Notes: generated from the sequence alone by a model not told the origin. A stretch of 64,000 nt of DNA from Streptomyces sp. NRRL S-37 (GCF_000721605.1 NZ_JOIZ01000019.1:310001-374000); one strand, 5' to 3'; positions 43,843 to 54,841 are shown, numbered from the stretch's first letter. Translations and numbers: made by a program.

Positions 43843-44862
43843 GTGTCGGGTATGTCGGCGGGCCGGTCAGCCATGCGGATGGGACCCGCTGAGCTGGTGC
43901 AGGCGGCGGCCATGGCCCGCCGCTTCTACCTCGAGGGCAAATCCAAGATCCAGATCGCCGAGGAGTTCGGCGTCAGCCGCTTCAAGGTGGCCCGGGTCCT
44001 GGAGACCGCCCTCGAACGGGATCTCGTACGGATCGAGATCCGCGTGCCGGCCGAGCTGGACGCGGAGCGCTCCGACGCGCTCCGCGCCCGGTACGGCCTG
44101 AGGCACGCCGTCGTGGTCGAGTCCCCGGCCGAGGCCGAGGAGACACCCGACCCCGAGAACCTGGGAGAGGTGGCCGCCGACCTGCTCGGCGAGCTGGTCA
44201 ACGAAGGGGATGTGCTGGGCCTGGCCTGGGGCCGCTCCACCATCCACATGGCGGCGGCCCTGGACCGGCTGCCGCCCTGCACGGTGGTGCAGCTCACGGG
44301 CGTCTACGACGCCGGGACCGCCGAGCGTGGCTCGGTGGAGGCCGTGCGGCGCGCCGCGCAGGTGTCGGGCGGCGACGCCCACCCCATCTACGCGCCGATG
44401 CTGCTGCCGGACGCGGCCACCGCCCAGGCGCTGCGCCACCAGACCGGGATCGCGCGGGCCTTCGAGTACTTCGACAAGGTCACCGTCGCCTGCGTCTCCA
44501 TCGGTTCCTGGGAGCCGGGCATCTCCACGGTGCACGACATGCTCAGCGACGAGGAGCGGGCGCACTACGCCTCCCTCGGGGTCGCCGCGGAGATGTCCGC
44601 GCACCTCTTCGACGCGGAGGGGCGCCGGGTCGGCCGGGACCTGGGGGAGCGGTGCATCACGGTCAAGACCGACCAGCTGCGCCGGGTGCCCGAGGTCGTC
44701 GCGATCGCGGGCGGACAGCGCAAGGGGCCCGCGATCGACGCCGTACTGCGCTCCGGTCTGGTCACCAGCCTGGTGACGGACACGTCGGCCGCGGACTACC
44801 TGATGACGGCGGGGCCCACCCCGCGGTCCGCCCTCAACCGCGCGGACCCGGACGGCGCCTGA
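43843..44862 (+). CDS. SorC/DeoR-type sugar-binding transcriptional regulator
   Basis: 339 aa from GTG 43843, preferred because GAGGAG sits 6 nt upstream; a GTG at 43819 would add 8 residues. N-terminal HTH: RRFYLEGKSKIQIAEEFGVSRFKVARVLETA. The rest is a SorC sugar-phosphate-binding domain (about 70-335), with GLAWGRSTIHMAAAL and GGQRKGPAIDAVLRSG. It follows rpe, so a pentose- or sugar-phosphate effector is plausible; the ligand cannot be read from sequence. Confidence 0.88.
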   Translation: MSGMSAGRSAMRMGPAELVQAAAMARRFYLEGKSKIQIAEEFGVSRFKVARVLETALERDLVRIEIRVPAELDAERSDALRARYGLRHAVVVESPAEAEETPDPENLGEVAADLLGELVNEGDVLGLAWGRSTIHMAAALDRLPPCTVVQLTGVYDAGTAERGSVEAVRRAAQVSGGDAHPIYAPMLLPDAATAQALRHQTGIARAFEYFDKVTVACVSIGSWEPGISTVHDMLSDEERAHYASLGVAAEMSAHLFDAEGRRVGRDLGERCITVKTDQLRRVPEVVAIAGGQRKGPAIDAVLRSGLVTSLVTDTSAADYLMTAGPTPRSALNRADPDGA

Positions 44863-46949
<2,087 letters not shown>

Positions 46950-46950
46950 C

Positions 46951-47006
46951 GGCCCCTCACCACCGCCCGGCCCCCGCCGGCCCCTCACCACCGCCCGGCC
47001 CCCGCC
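46951..47006 (+). repeat. Two exact 28-bp direct repeats after guaB1
   Basis: Units 46951-46978 and 46979-47006 are identical, starting one base after the guaB1 stop codon. The second unit overlaps the left arm of the terminator below. Confidence 0.85.
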
Positions 47007-47036
47007 GGCCCCGTCCCGGGGGCCGGCGGGGGCCGG
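46995..47036 (+). terminator. Terminator after guaB1
   Basis: 18-bp perfect stem (46995-47012 / 47019-47036), 6-nt loop, composed only of G and C. Confidence 0.8.
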
Positions 47037-47098
47037 TGCGCAACGGTCGAAAGCCCCCGCGCAACGAACATCCGCGTCCCCGCCCGCAACGCAATGAT

Positions 47099-47138
47099 CT
47101 TGCGGGGGTGCGCAAGGTTGCTGCATTTCAGGAGCAAC
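47099..47138 (+). promoter_or_regulatory. Tandem operator-like inverted repeats before the permease (Lrp-type)
   Basis: Two perfect inverted repeats lie side by side: CTTGCG-N6-CGCAAG (47099-47116) and GTTGCT-N10-AGCAAC (47117-47138), with more CGCAAC motifs upstream (47039-47091). Tandem TTGC-rich dyads are typical of Lrp/AsnC sites, and an AsnC-family gene follows the permease. Confidence 0.55.
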
Positions 47139-47155
47139 GAAGAACCTCGTAGGGT
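47126..47155 (+). promoter_or_regulatory. Promoter of the permease gene
   Basis: TAGGGT (47150-47155), an exact TAGRRT -10, 18 bp downstream of a TTTCAG -35-like element (47126-47131) that lies inside the second inverted repeat, so a bound regulator would compete with RNA polymerase. Confidence 0.5.
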
Positions 47156-47263
47156 TACGCGCTGTACGTGTGTGGCGGGGACTCCGCTCGACGGGTCCCG
47201 GCTGTCGCGGGACGCCGTCGGTCCCCTGCCTCGGAAGACCGGCAGCGACAAAGGAGTCAGCGC

Positions 47264-48742
47264 GTGCTCGACCAAGGCGCACCCCCGCACAACGGCCGCC
47301 CCGCCGCCCCGCCGTCCCCGGGCCCCCTCGCGCGCCTGATGCGCCGCAAGCCCGTGGAACACCTGGTCGCGGAGGGTGGCCAGGGTGAGGGCGGCTCCCT
47401 GCGGCGGTCCCTCGGGCTGTGGCAGCTGACCATGATCAGCATCGGTGCCACCCTCGGCACCGGCATCTTCGTCGTCCTCGGCGAGGCCGTTCCCAAGGCC
47501 GGTCCGGCCGTCACGCTCTCCTTCGTCATCGCCGGTCTGACGGCCCTCTTCTCCGCCCTCTCCTACGCCGAGCTGGCGGGCACCATCCCGGTCTCCGGTT
47601 CCTCCTACTCGTATGCGTACGCAACGATGGGCGAGCTGGTCGCCTGGGTCTGCGGCTGGTGCCTGATGCTGGAGTACGGGGTCTCGGTCGCCGCCGTCGC
47701 CGTCGGCTGGGGCGAGTACCTCAACGAACTCCTCGACGGCACCATCGGCGTCACCATCCCGGACGCGCTCTCCGCCCCGCCCGGCGACGGCGGCGTCTTT
47801 AACCTTCCCGCGCTGATCGTCGTCCTGCTCGCCATGGCGTTCCTGATGGGCGGCGCCCGCGAGTCCGCCCGCGCCAACACGATCATGGTCGTCGTGAAGA
47901 TCGGCGCGCTGGTGCTGTTCTGCGCCATCGGCGTCCAGGGCTTCCGCTCCGGCAACTACGAGAACTTCATGCCGCTCGGCATGGCCGGCGTCAGCGCCGC
48001 CGGGGCGACGCTCTTCTTCTCGTACATCGGCTTCGACGCCGCCTCCACCGCCGGCGAGGAGGCGAAGAACGCCCAGCGCGACCTGCCCCGCGCGATCCTG
48101 CTGTCGCTCGTCATCATCACCGCGCTGTACGTCCTGGTCGCCGCCGTCGCCGTGGGCGCCAAGCCCTGGCGGCAGTTCACCGACTCCGAGGCCACGCTCG
48201 CCCAGATCATGCGCGAGGTCACCGGGCAGGGCTTCTGGGGCACCCTGCTGGCGTTCTGCGCCGTCATCGCCATCGCGAGCGTCGTCCTGACCGTGCTCTA
48301 CGGCCAGACCCGCATCCTGTTCGCCATGGCCCGGGACGGACTGGTGCCCAAGGTGTTCGGCAAGGTCAGCCCGAAGACCGGCACCCCCCGCGCCAACACC
48401 CTGATCGTCTCCCTCTTCTGCGGCGTGCTGGCCGCCGCCATCCCGCTCGGCCAGCTCGCCGACGCCACCAGCATCGGCACCCTGTTCGCCTTCGCGCTGG
48501 TCAACGTCGCCGTCGTGGTGCTGCGCCGGACGCGTCCGGAGATGCCCCGCACCTTCCGCGTGCCGCTGTCCCCGCTCGTGCCGGCCCTCGGCTTCGCCTT
48601 CTGCCTGTGGATGATGGGCAGCCTGTCCACGATCACCTGGGTGGTCTTCGGTGTCTGGATGGCCGCCGGGCTCGTGTTCTACTTCCTGTACGGCCACCGC
48701 CGCTCCCGGCTCGCCGCCCCCGCCGCACCAGAAGCGAAGTGA
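47264..48742 (+). CDS. APC-superfamily amino acid permease (cationic amino acid transporter type)
   Basis: 492 aa from GTG 47264 with AAAGGAGTCAG upstream. About 12 to 14 membrane helices. Helix 1 carries the LeuT-fold substrate motif SIGATLGTGIFVVLG, and helix 6 SYIGFDAASTAGEEAKNAQRDLPRAIL is typical of the CAT/YfnA branch (basic amino acids). An Lrp/AsnC regulator begins 10 bp after it. Likely amino acid uptake or exchange. Confidence 0.93.
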   Translation: MLDQGAPPHNGRPAAPPSPGPLARLMRRKPVEHLVAEGGQGEGGSLRRSLGLWQLTMISIGATLGTGIFVVLGEAVPKAGPAVTLSFVIAGLTALFSALSYAELAGTIPVSGSSYSYAYATMGELVAWVCGWCLMLEYGVSVAAVAVGWGEYLNELLDGTIGVTIPDALSAPPGDGGVFNLPALIVVLLAMAFLMGGARESARANTIMVVVKIGALVLFCAIGVQGFRSGNYENFMPLGMAGVSAAGATLFFSYIGFDAASTAGEEAKNAQRDLPRAILLSLVIITALYVLVAAVAVGAKPWRQFTDSEATLAQIMREVTGQGFWGTLLAFCAVIAIASVVLTVLYGQTRILFAMARDGLVPKVFGKVSPKTGTPRANTLIVSLFCGVLAAAIPLGQLADATSIGTLFAFALVNVAVVVLRRTRPEMPRTFRVPLSPLVPALGFAFCLWMMGSLSTITWVVFGVWMAAGLVFYFLYGHRRSRLAAPAAPEAK

Positions 48743-48752
48743 ACCACCCGCA

Positions 48753-49205
48753 GTGCTGAACGATCTCGACGAACGCATCGTGCACGCCCTCGCCGAGGAC
48801 GCCCGCCGCTCCTACGCGGACATCGGCCAGCTCGTCGGCCTGTCCGCACCCGCCGTGAAACGGCGCGTGGACCGGCTGCGCGCCACCGGGGCCATCACCG
48901 GGTTCACCGTACGGGTGGACCCGGCTGCCCTCGGCTGGGAGACGGAGGGGTTCGTCGAGATCTACTGCCGCAGCAACACCTCCCCGGAGACCATCCAGCG
49001 GGGACTGGAGCGCTACCAGGAGGTCGTGGCCGCCTCCACCGTCACCGGTGACGCGGACGCGGTCGCCCAGGTCTTCGCCTCCGACATGCGCCACTTCGAG
49101 CGGGTCCTGGAACGCATCGCGGGCGAGCCGTTCGTCGAGCGGACGAAGTCCGTGCTGGTGCTGTCCCCGCTGCTGCGCCGGTTCTCGTCGGGATCGCCCG
49201 CGTAG
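48753..49205 (+). CDS. Lrp/AsnC-family transcriptional regulator
   Basis: 150 aa from GTG 48753. N-terminal HTH (LNDLDERIVHALAEDARRSYADIGQLVGLSAPAVKRRVDRL) and a RAM/ACT-like C-terminal domain with STVTGDADAVAQVF. It is cotranscribed with the permease and is the obvious candidate to bind the dyads at 47099-47138 in response to an amino acid. Confidence 0.93.
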   Translation: MLNDLDERIVHALAEDARRSYADIGQLVGLSAPAVKRRVDRLRATGAITGFTVRVDPAALGWETEGFVEIYCRSNTSPETIQRGLERYQEVVAASTVTGDADAVAQVFASDMRHFERVLERIAGEPFVERTKSVLVLSPLLRRFSSGSPA

Positions 49206-49228
49206 GGAGGCCCGTCCCGGCGTACGCT

Positions 49229-49244
49229 GACTCCATGCGGAGTC
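49229..49244 (+). promoter_or_regulatory. Hairpin with the start codon in its loop
   Basis: GACTCC-ATGC-GGAGTC is a perfect 6-bp dyad whose loop is the ATG of the next gene. A TACGCT -10-like box (49222-49227) would place the transcript start at the ATG, so this dyad straddles the start site and could be a DNA operator as well as an RNA hairpin. Confidence 0.45.
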
Positions 49245-49939
49245 AGGATGATTCCGGACATATGCGGACCGTCTCCCCGGCTGATCCGTGCTTCCCCGTG
49301 TTCGTCGACTCCACCGGCAGACGCGCGCGGATGCTCCGGCGCACCGGATACGGCGTGGCCGGGCTGGCGGCCGCGTACCTGATGGTGCTGGTACTGAGCC
49401 TCATGGGGGCGACCCCGTTCGCCCCGGGCGTCCTGCTGCCGCCCCTGCCCGGAGAGGCCACGGCCCCGTCGGTGCCGGACCGGGAAGGGGGACCGGACGA
49501 CGGACCCCGGCCGCCCGGCGGTGTACTCGACCCGGGGCGGAGCGACGCCGGCACGGAGGTGGGCCCGGGCTCCCCGCTGGTTCCCCTGTTCACGCCGCCC
49601 GACGGTCCGCTCCTCACCCCCGCGGCCCCGCTCGTCCCCGGTGGACCGGTGCCCCCGGTCCCGGCCGAACCGGATTCCCCCACGACCGGCGTTCCGCCGG
49701 CACCGCAGGAGCCCGACGCCCCCGCCCCCGACGATCCGTCCGCACCCGGTCCCGGCACCGGAAGCGAAGCCGCCCCTGAACCGCCCCCGGACGGTCCGCC
49801 CCCGGGGACGGACGAGCCGCCCGCCCCGGAGCCCCCGCCGGACACCCCCCCGCCCACCCCACCCCCCGGCCCGTCCGAGCCGCCGCAGGCACCCTCCGAC
49901 TCCCCGGGCGGTGACGCGCCCGTGACCGGGACCCCCTGA
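49235..49939 (+). CDS. Membrane-anchored proline-rich extracytoplasmic protein
   Basis: 234 aa from ATG 49235. One membrane segment (about residues 39-58, GYGVAGLAAAYLMVLVLSLM) separates a short cytoplasmic N-terminus from about 170 residues of Pro/Gly/Asp/Glu-rich sequence (PPPDTPPPTPPPGPSEPP and similar), presumably extended through the cell wall. No enzyme domain. Its stop overlaps the start of the deacetylase/glycosyltransferase gene (TGATG), so the two proteins are probably made together. Confidence 0.75.
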   Translation: MRSQDDSGHMRTVSPADPCFPVFVDSTGRRARMLRRTGYGVAGLAAAYLMVLVLSLMGATPFAPGVLLPPLPGEATAPSVPDREGGPDDGPRPPGGVLDPGRSDAGTEVGPGSPLVPLFTPPDGPLLTPAAPLVPGGPVPPVPAEPDSPTTGVPPAPQEPDAPAPDDPSAPGPGTGSEAAPEPPPDGPPPGTDEPPAPEPPPDTPPPTPPPGPSEPPQAPSDSPGGDAPVTGTP

Positions 49940-52110
49940 TGCGCCGCCGGCCGGTCCGTCCCCCGCCGGCGACACCCGGGCCGCGGCGGACCCGGGCGCC
50001 CCTGCCGTCCCGGCACCGCTTCCGCGTCGTCGTCCCACTCGTCCTGCTGGCCTTCGTCGTCTCGGTGCTCCTGGTCGAGGGATACACGACCCGGGGCTTT
50101 TCCGGGGACCAGGAGGGACGCGCCGGGAAACCGGCCGCCGGCGTCCCCCGGGAGGTCACCGGCGGAGGCCCGGTCGTCGACACCACCCAGGACCCCCCGC
50201 ACACCTACCGGGCACCGGACAGAACGGTGGTCCTGACCTTCGACGACGGTCCCGACCCCGTCTGGACACCCCGGATCCGGGCCGTCCTCGACCGCCACGG
50301 CGCGCCCGGCACCTTCTTCGTCACCGGCCGGCAGGCCGTGCGCCACCCCGGAATCCTGAGGGACCTGATCCGCTCCGGTCACGAGATCGGGGTGCACACC
50401 TTCTCCCACCGGGACCTGGCCACCCTGTCCGCGGCCGAGACCGACCGCGAACTGGCGTTGACCCAGCTCGCCCTCGCCGGAGCCGGGGGCGTCAACAGCT
50501 CGCTCCTGCGGATGCCCTACTCCTCGACCACCACCGCCCTGGACGGGCCGGCCTGGTCCGTCGCCCGGCGTCTCGGCGAGAAGGGCTACGTGCTGGCGTT
50601 CGTCGACCAGGACACCAGGGACTGGCGGCGTCCGGGCGCGCGGGCGATCGCCGACGCGGCCACACCGCACGTGCCGGGCCGGGGAGCGGTCGTCCTCCTG
50701 CACGACTCGGGCGGGGACCGGTCGCAGACCGTCCGGGCGCTGGACATCCTGATCCCCCGGCTCCAGGCCCAGGGCTACCGCTTCACCACGGTCGCCGGCC
50801 TCGTCGGCACCGACGGCCTCACCAGCCCCGTCGACACGGGAACCCGGTGGAAGGGCCGGGCGTTCGTGGCCGCCGTGGCCGTGTCGGACACGGCGGTGTC
50901 GGCCGTGGGCGTGCTGCTGCTGGTCGTCGGGGCGCTCGTCCTCGCACGGTGCGCGCTGATGCTGGTCCTCGCCCACCACCACGTCCACCGTCGCCCGCCC
51001 CCCGGCGCCGGCCGGCCCGTCACCCGGCCCGTCAGCGTCGTCGTCCCCGCGTACAACGAGAGACTGTGCATCGCCAAGACGCTCCGCTCGCTCGCCGCGA
51101 GCGATCACCTCGTGGAGATCATCGTCGTGGACGACGGTTCCGACGACGGCACCGCCGACGTCGCCGAGTCGCTCGGTCTCCCGGGGACCACGGTGCTCCG
51201 CCGGCCGAACGGCGGCAAGGCGTCGGCCCTCGACGCCGGCGTCCGGCGGGCCTCCCACGACCTCGTCGTCATGCTCGACGCCGACACGGTCTTCGCCCCC
51301 TCGACCGTCCACCGCCTCGTCCAGCCGTTCGCCGACCCGGCCGTCGGCGCCACCGCCGGCAACGCCAAGGTGGGCAACCGCCGCGGCCTGCTGGGCCGTT
51401 GGCAGCACATCGAGTACGTGATGGGCTTCAACCTGGACCGCCGCACCTACGACCTGCTGCGCTGCATGCCGACCGTCCCCGGCGCGGTCGGGGCCTTTCG
51501 CGTCACGGCCCTGCGGGACGCCGGGATGATGAGCGGCGACACCCTCGCCGAGGACACCGACATCACCATGGCCCTGCACCGGGCCGGGTGGGAGGTCCGC
51601 TACACCGAGGACGCGCTCGCCTGGACCGAGGCGCCGGCCACCCTGCGGCAACTGTGGCGTCAGCGCTACCGCTGGAGCTACGGCACCCTGCAGGCCGCGT
51701 GGAAGCACCGGCACGCGCTGGTCGAGCGCGGCCACGCGGGACACTTCGGCCGCCTGGGGCTGCCCCTGCTGGCCGTCTTCCAGATCCTCACCCCGCTCCT
51801 CGCCCCGCTGATCGACCTGCTGACCGTCTACGGCCTGGTCTTCGGGAACCCGCTCCGCACGATGCTGGCGTGGGCCGGTGTGCTGGCCGTGCAGACCGTC
51901 TGCGCGGCCTACGCCTTCCGCCTCGACGGTGAGAGCCTCCGGCCGCTGTGGACGCTCCCGCTGCAGCAGATCGTCTACCGCCAGCTCATGTACCTGGTGC
52001 TCGTCCAGGCCTGCCTCACCGCGGTCAACGGGTACCGGCTGCCCTGGCAACGCCTCAAGCGCAGCGGCGACGTCGTGCTGCCGCCCCGGCTCCCCGCCCG
52101 GGAACGGTGA
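49939..52110 (+). CDS. Fusion of polysaccharide deacetylase and processive family 2 glycosyltransferase
   Basis: 723 aa. Signal-anchor (about 30-48), NodB domain (about 90-290) with TFDDGPDP and H-T-F-S-H metal motifs, two membrane helices (about 310-350), then GT2 (about 370-600) with VVVDDGSDDGT, DADT, AEDTD and Q-R-Y-R-W, and more helices at the C-terminus. The D, DxD, ED, QxxRW set is that of processive synthases such as cellulose and PNAG synthases. The domain layout is like that of Streptomyces MatB, which makes a PNAG-like surface glycan. Probably builds and partly deacetylates an N-acetylated exopolysaccharide. Confidence 0.9.
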   Translation: MRRRPVRPPPATPGPRRTRAPLPSRHRFRVVVPLVLLAFVVSVLLVEGYTTRGFSGDQEGRAGKPAAGVPREVTGGGPVVDTTQDPPHTYRAPDRTVVLTFDDGPDPVWTPRIRAVLDRHGAPGTFFVTGRQAVRHPGILRDLIRSGHEIGVHTFSHRDLATLSAAETDRELALTQLALAGAGGVNSSLLRMPYSSTTTALDGPAWSVARRLGEKGYVLAFVDQDTRDWRRPGARAIADAATPHVPGRGAVVLLHDSGGDRSQTVRALDILIPRLQAQGYRFTTVAGLVGTDGLTSPVDTGTRWKGRAFVAAVAVSDTAVSAVGVLLLVVGALVLARCALMLVLAHHHVHRRPPPGAGRPVTRPVSVVVPAYNERLCIAKTLRSLAASDHLVEIIVVDDGSDDGTADVAESLGLPGTTVLRRPNGGKASALDAGVRRASHDLVVMLDADTVFAPSTVHRLVQPFADPAVGATAGNAKVGNRRGLLGRWQHIEYVMGFNLDRRTYDLLRCMPTVPGAVGAFRVTALRDAGMMSGDTLAEDTDITMALHRAGWEVRYTEDALAWTEAPATLRQLWRQRYRWSYGTLQAAWKHRHALVERGHAGHFGRLGLPLLAVFQILTPLLAPLIDLLTVYGLVFGNPLRTMLAWAGVLAVQTVCAAYAFRLDGESLRPLWTLPLQQIVYRQLMYLVLVQACLTAVNGYRLPWQRLKRSGDVVLPPRLPARER

Positions 52111-52159
52111 GGTGAGCTCCGACCGCGGAAACACCGGGCGGGACCCCGTACGGCCGGTC

Positions 52160-52189
52160 TAGCATGAGGTCATGACCTGGCGACATTGA
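52160..52189 (+). promoter_or_regulatory. -10 box and leaderless five-codon ORF before an MFS gene
   Basis: TAGCAT (52160-52165) is followed 6 nt later by ATG at 52172, opening a minimal ORF M-T-W-R-H-stop (52172-52189) at the predicted transcript 5' end, about 87 nt before the MFS start. Translation of such a leader peptide could sense Trp, Arg or His charging, or simply protect the RNA. Confidence 0.4.
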
Positions 52190-52275
52190 TCCACCGGCCG
52201 CGCCTCCCGAGGACCGCCTCGGCCGCCGTACGTCCTCGACGTCCGGTGTCCGAACCGCCCCTACGGGAAGGTCTC

Positions 52276-53469
52276 ATGACTCTCACGCCCACGCGTGCCT
52301 CCGACGTCCGCGTGCGACGGCTGACGACCACGCTGTACGGCTACGCGTTCCTCGAAGACTTCGTCCTGCTCTACCCGGTGTACGCGCTGCTGTTCAGCGA
52401 CACCGGCCTGTCCGTCGGGCAGATCTCCTCCCTGTTCGCCCTCTGGTCGGTCACCGGTGTGCTGCTGGAGGTCCCCTCCGGTGCCTGGGCCGACGCCGTC
52501 TCGCGCCGGCTGCTGCTGTGGCTCGGCCCGCTGCTCACCGCCACCGGCTTCGCCCTGTGGGTGCTCGTCCCGTCGTACGGCGCCTTCGCCCTCGGCTTCG
52601 TGCTGTGGGGCGCCGGCGGGGCGCTCGGCTCCGGTGCGCTGGAGGCGCTGGTCTACGACGAACTGGAACGGCTCGACGCGGCCGGCCGCTACGCCCGGAT
52701 CATGGGCCGGGCCCGTGCGGCCGGGCTGGTCGCGGTGATGGCGGCGATGGGACTCGCCGGCCCCGTGCTCACCTGGGGCGGTCACACCGCCGTCGGGGCC
52801 GCCAGTGTGCTGGTGTGCCTGCTGGCGGCGGCCACGGCGCTCCGGTTCCCCGAGCACCGCTCGCCGAAGACCGGGCACGAGAACTGGACGGCGACCCTGC
52901 GGGCCGGGCTCGCCGGGGCCCGCGCCGACCGGTCCGTACGCGGGGCGTTGCTGCTCGTTCCGGCCGTCGGCGCGGTATGGGGCGCCCTCGACGAGTACAC
53001 GCCCCTGCTGGTGCGGGAGACCGGGGCCGCCGACGGGACCGTTCCCTACCTGCTCCTGCTGATCTGGGCCGGCGCCACCGCCGGAAGCCTGCTGGCCGGT
53101 GAGGGCGAGCGGCTCGGCACGGCCGGGCTCGCCGCGCTGCTGGCCGGCTCCGGTCTCGCCCTGGCCGCCGGAGCGGCCGACGGCACCCCCTGGGGGCTGG
53201 GGCTCGTCGCCCTCGCCTTCGGCGGCTTCCAAGCGGCGACGGTGCTGGCCGACGCCCGTCTCCAGTGGCGCATCGAGGACACCGGCCGGGCCACCCTCAC
53301 CTCGGTGGCGGGCCTGGGCACGGAACTGGCGACGGTGGCGGTCTACGGCGGCTACGCGCTGATCGCCTCGGGCGGCGCCCACAGCACCGCTTTCGCGGTG
53401 TTCGCGCTGCCCTACCTGGCGACGGCGGCCCTGCTGCTCACCGGGGCCATCAGGACACGCCGTACGTGA
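52276..53469 (+). CDS. MFS transporter
   Basis: 397 aa from ATG 52276 (GGGAAGG upstream). About 12 membrane helices; the loop 2-3 region LLEVPSGAWADAVSRRLLLWLG is the MFS motif A variant G-x-x-A-D-x-x-x-R-R, and YDELERLDAAGRYARIMGRARA precedes helix 5. This is the branch often called MFS drug/sugar efflux. Substrate not predictable. Confidence 0.9.
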   Translation: MTLTPTRASDVRVRRLTTTLYGYAFLEDFVLLYPVYALLFSDTGLSVGQISSLFALWSVTGVLLEVPSGAWADAVSRRLLLWLGPLLTATGFALWVLVPSYGAFALGFVLWGAGGALGSGALEALVYDELERLDAAGRYARIMGRARAAGLVAVMAAMGLAGPVLTWGGHTAVGAASVLVCLLAAATALRFPEHRSPKTGHENWTATLRAGLAGARADRSVRGALLLVPAVGAVWGALDEYTPLLVRETGAADGTVPYLLLLIWAGATAGSLLAGEGERLGTAGLAALLAGSGLALAAGAADGTPWGLGLVALAFGGFQAATVLADARLQWRIEDTGRATLTSVAGLGTELATVAVYGGYALIASGGAHSTAFAVFALPYLATAALLLTGAIRTRRT

Positions 53470-53708
53470 GGACCCGCCGTAGCGCCCGCGGCGGGCGGCC
53501 GGTCCGGGGCCGTCCGTCCCCGGACCGACGCGGATCACGTTCCTCGAAGGGGCCACAGGCCGCGGACACACCGACCACTGAGGACGACCACCCCCGCCCC
53601 GACCCCTTCCTGCCGCAGGCGGCTGTGCCCGCGTAACCGCGGGCGACTGTGCCGCATGCCGCCGCTCCCGCGGGCAGTCGCCTGCCGCGTCAGCCGCGTC
53701 AGCCGCGT

Positions 53709-53749
53709 CAGTCGCGGGCAGTCGTGCCGCTGGGGCGGCACGGGTGGGC
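53709..53749 (+). repeat. Dispersed palindromic repeat, compact copy
   Basis: CAGTCGCGGGCAGTCGTGCC and GGCGGCACGGGTGGGC flank a 5-bp spacer and include the palindrome GTGCCGC-TGG-GGCGGCAC-like core. Both arms occur reversed and further apart at 18795-18868. Confidence 0.7.
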
Positions 53750-53932
53750 GCGACGGCACCCCGCAAGCGCCGGGCCGCGCAACCTCACCCCCCGGGCCGC
53801 ACCGACGCCGGGGCACCTCACACAGCGCCGCCCTCCGAACCCACCGCGGAAGCGACAAGCACCGCGCAACGAATCGCCGCCACCCCCACCCCGCACGCAA
53901 CAAACCCCTCACCGACGCGCAACGGCTCCGTC

Positions 53933-53962
53933 TTGTCCCCCCGAGCCGCCCGCCCGTACGGT
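53933..53962 (+). promoter_or_regulatory. Promoter of the davA-davB pair
   Basis: TTGTCC (53933-53938), 18-bp spacer, TACGGT (53957-53962). Leader of about 40 nt to the ATG at 54007. Confidence 0.5.
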
Positions 53963-54006
53963 CTATCCGACCCCCCGAAACCCCCGCGTACCGGTGAGGA
54001 ACACGC

Positions 54007-54795
54007 ATGCGCACCGCCCTGCTCCAGAGCTCCGGCCGCCCCGGATCCGTCGTCGAGAACCTCAAGGTCCTCGACGAGGCGGCCGGCCGTGCCGCCGCCG
54101 CGGGCGCCGGGCTGCTCGTCACCTCGGAGCTGTTCCTCACGGGGTACGCGATCGGCGACGACCTCGGCCGGCTCGCCGAGCCCGCCGACGGCGACGCGGC
54201 GGACGCGATCGCGGAGACCGCCACCCGGCACGGCCTCGCGATCGCCTACGGCTACCCCGAGCGGGACGGCGAGCGCGTCTTCAACTCCGTACAGCTCATC
54301 TCCGCCGTCGGCACCCGCCTCGCGAACTACCGCAAGACCCACCTCTACGGCTGCTTCGAGCGGGACCACTTCACCCCGGGAGAGCGAACCGTCGTACAGG
54401 CCGAGCTCGACGGCCTCACCATCGGCCTGATGATCTGCTACGACGTCGAGTTCCCGGAGAACGTGCGCGCCCACGCGCTGGCCGGCACCGACCTCCTCCT
54501 GGTGCCCACGGCACAGCTGCACCCGTTCCAGTTCGTCGCCGAGTCCGTCGTACCGGTGCGGGCGTTCGAGAACCAGATGTACATCGCGTACGTCAACCGG
54601 GTCGGCCAGGAGGGCGAGTTCGAGTTCGTGGGCCTGTCCACGCTCGCCGCCCCCGACGGAATCGCCCGCGCCCGGGCCGGCCGTACCGAGGAACTCGTCG
54701 TCGCCGACGCCGACCCCGTCCTCCTCGCCGCCTCCCGTGAGGACAACCCGTATCTGGCCGACCGCCGCCCCGGCCTCTACGGGTCCCTCGTCTGA
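54007..54795 (+). CDS. davA: Nitrilase-superfamily amidase, DavA-like (5-aminovaleramidase)
   Basis: 262 aa from ATG 54007 with GAGGAACACG upstream. The Glu-Lys-Cys triad is complete: E41 (TSELFLTGY), K110 (NYRKTHLYG) and C144 (MICYDVEFPEN). By length and sequence it is very like Pseudomonas DavA, which hydrolyses 5-aminovaleramide to 5-aminovalerate, and the neighbour is a DavB homologue. An alternative is amidase action on another oxidase product such as indole-3-acetamide. Confidence 0.85.
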   Translation: MRTALLQSSGRPGSVVENLKVLDEAAGRAAAAGAGLLVTSELFLTGYAIGDDLGRLAEPADGDAADAIAETATRHGLAIAYGYPERDGERVFNSVQLISAVGTRLANYRKTHLYGCFERDHFTPGERTVVQAELDGLTIGLMICYDVEFPENVRAHALAGTDLLLVPTAQLHPFQFVAESVVPVRAFENQMYIAYVNRVGQEGEFEFVGLSTLAAPDGIARARAGRTEELVVADADPVLLAASREDNPYLADRRPGLYGSLV

Positions 54796-54841
54796 ACCCC
54801 GCCCCCACCCCCGCTTCACCCGTGCAAGGAGTCCGTACCCC

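Larger units (their letters stand above)
53470..54006 (+). other. 537-bp intergenic region with repeats
   Basis: No gene. Contains a CCCGCG-TAAC-CGCGGG hairpin (53628-53643), three tandem 9-bp GCGTCAGYC units (53687-53713), the compact copy of the dispersed palindrome (53709-53749) and the davA promoter near its right end. Confidence 0.7.
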
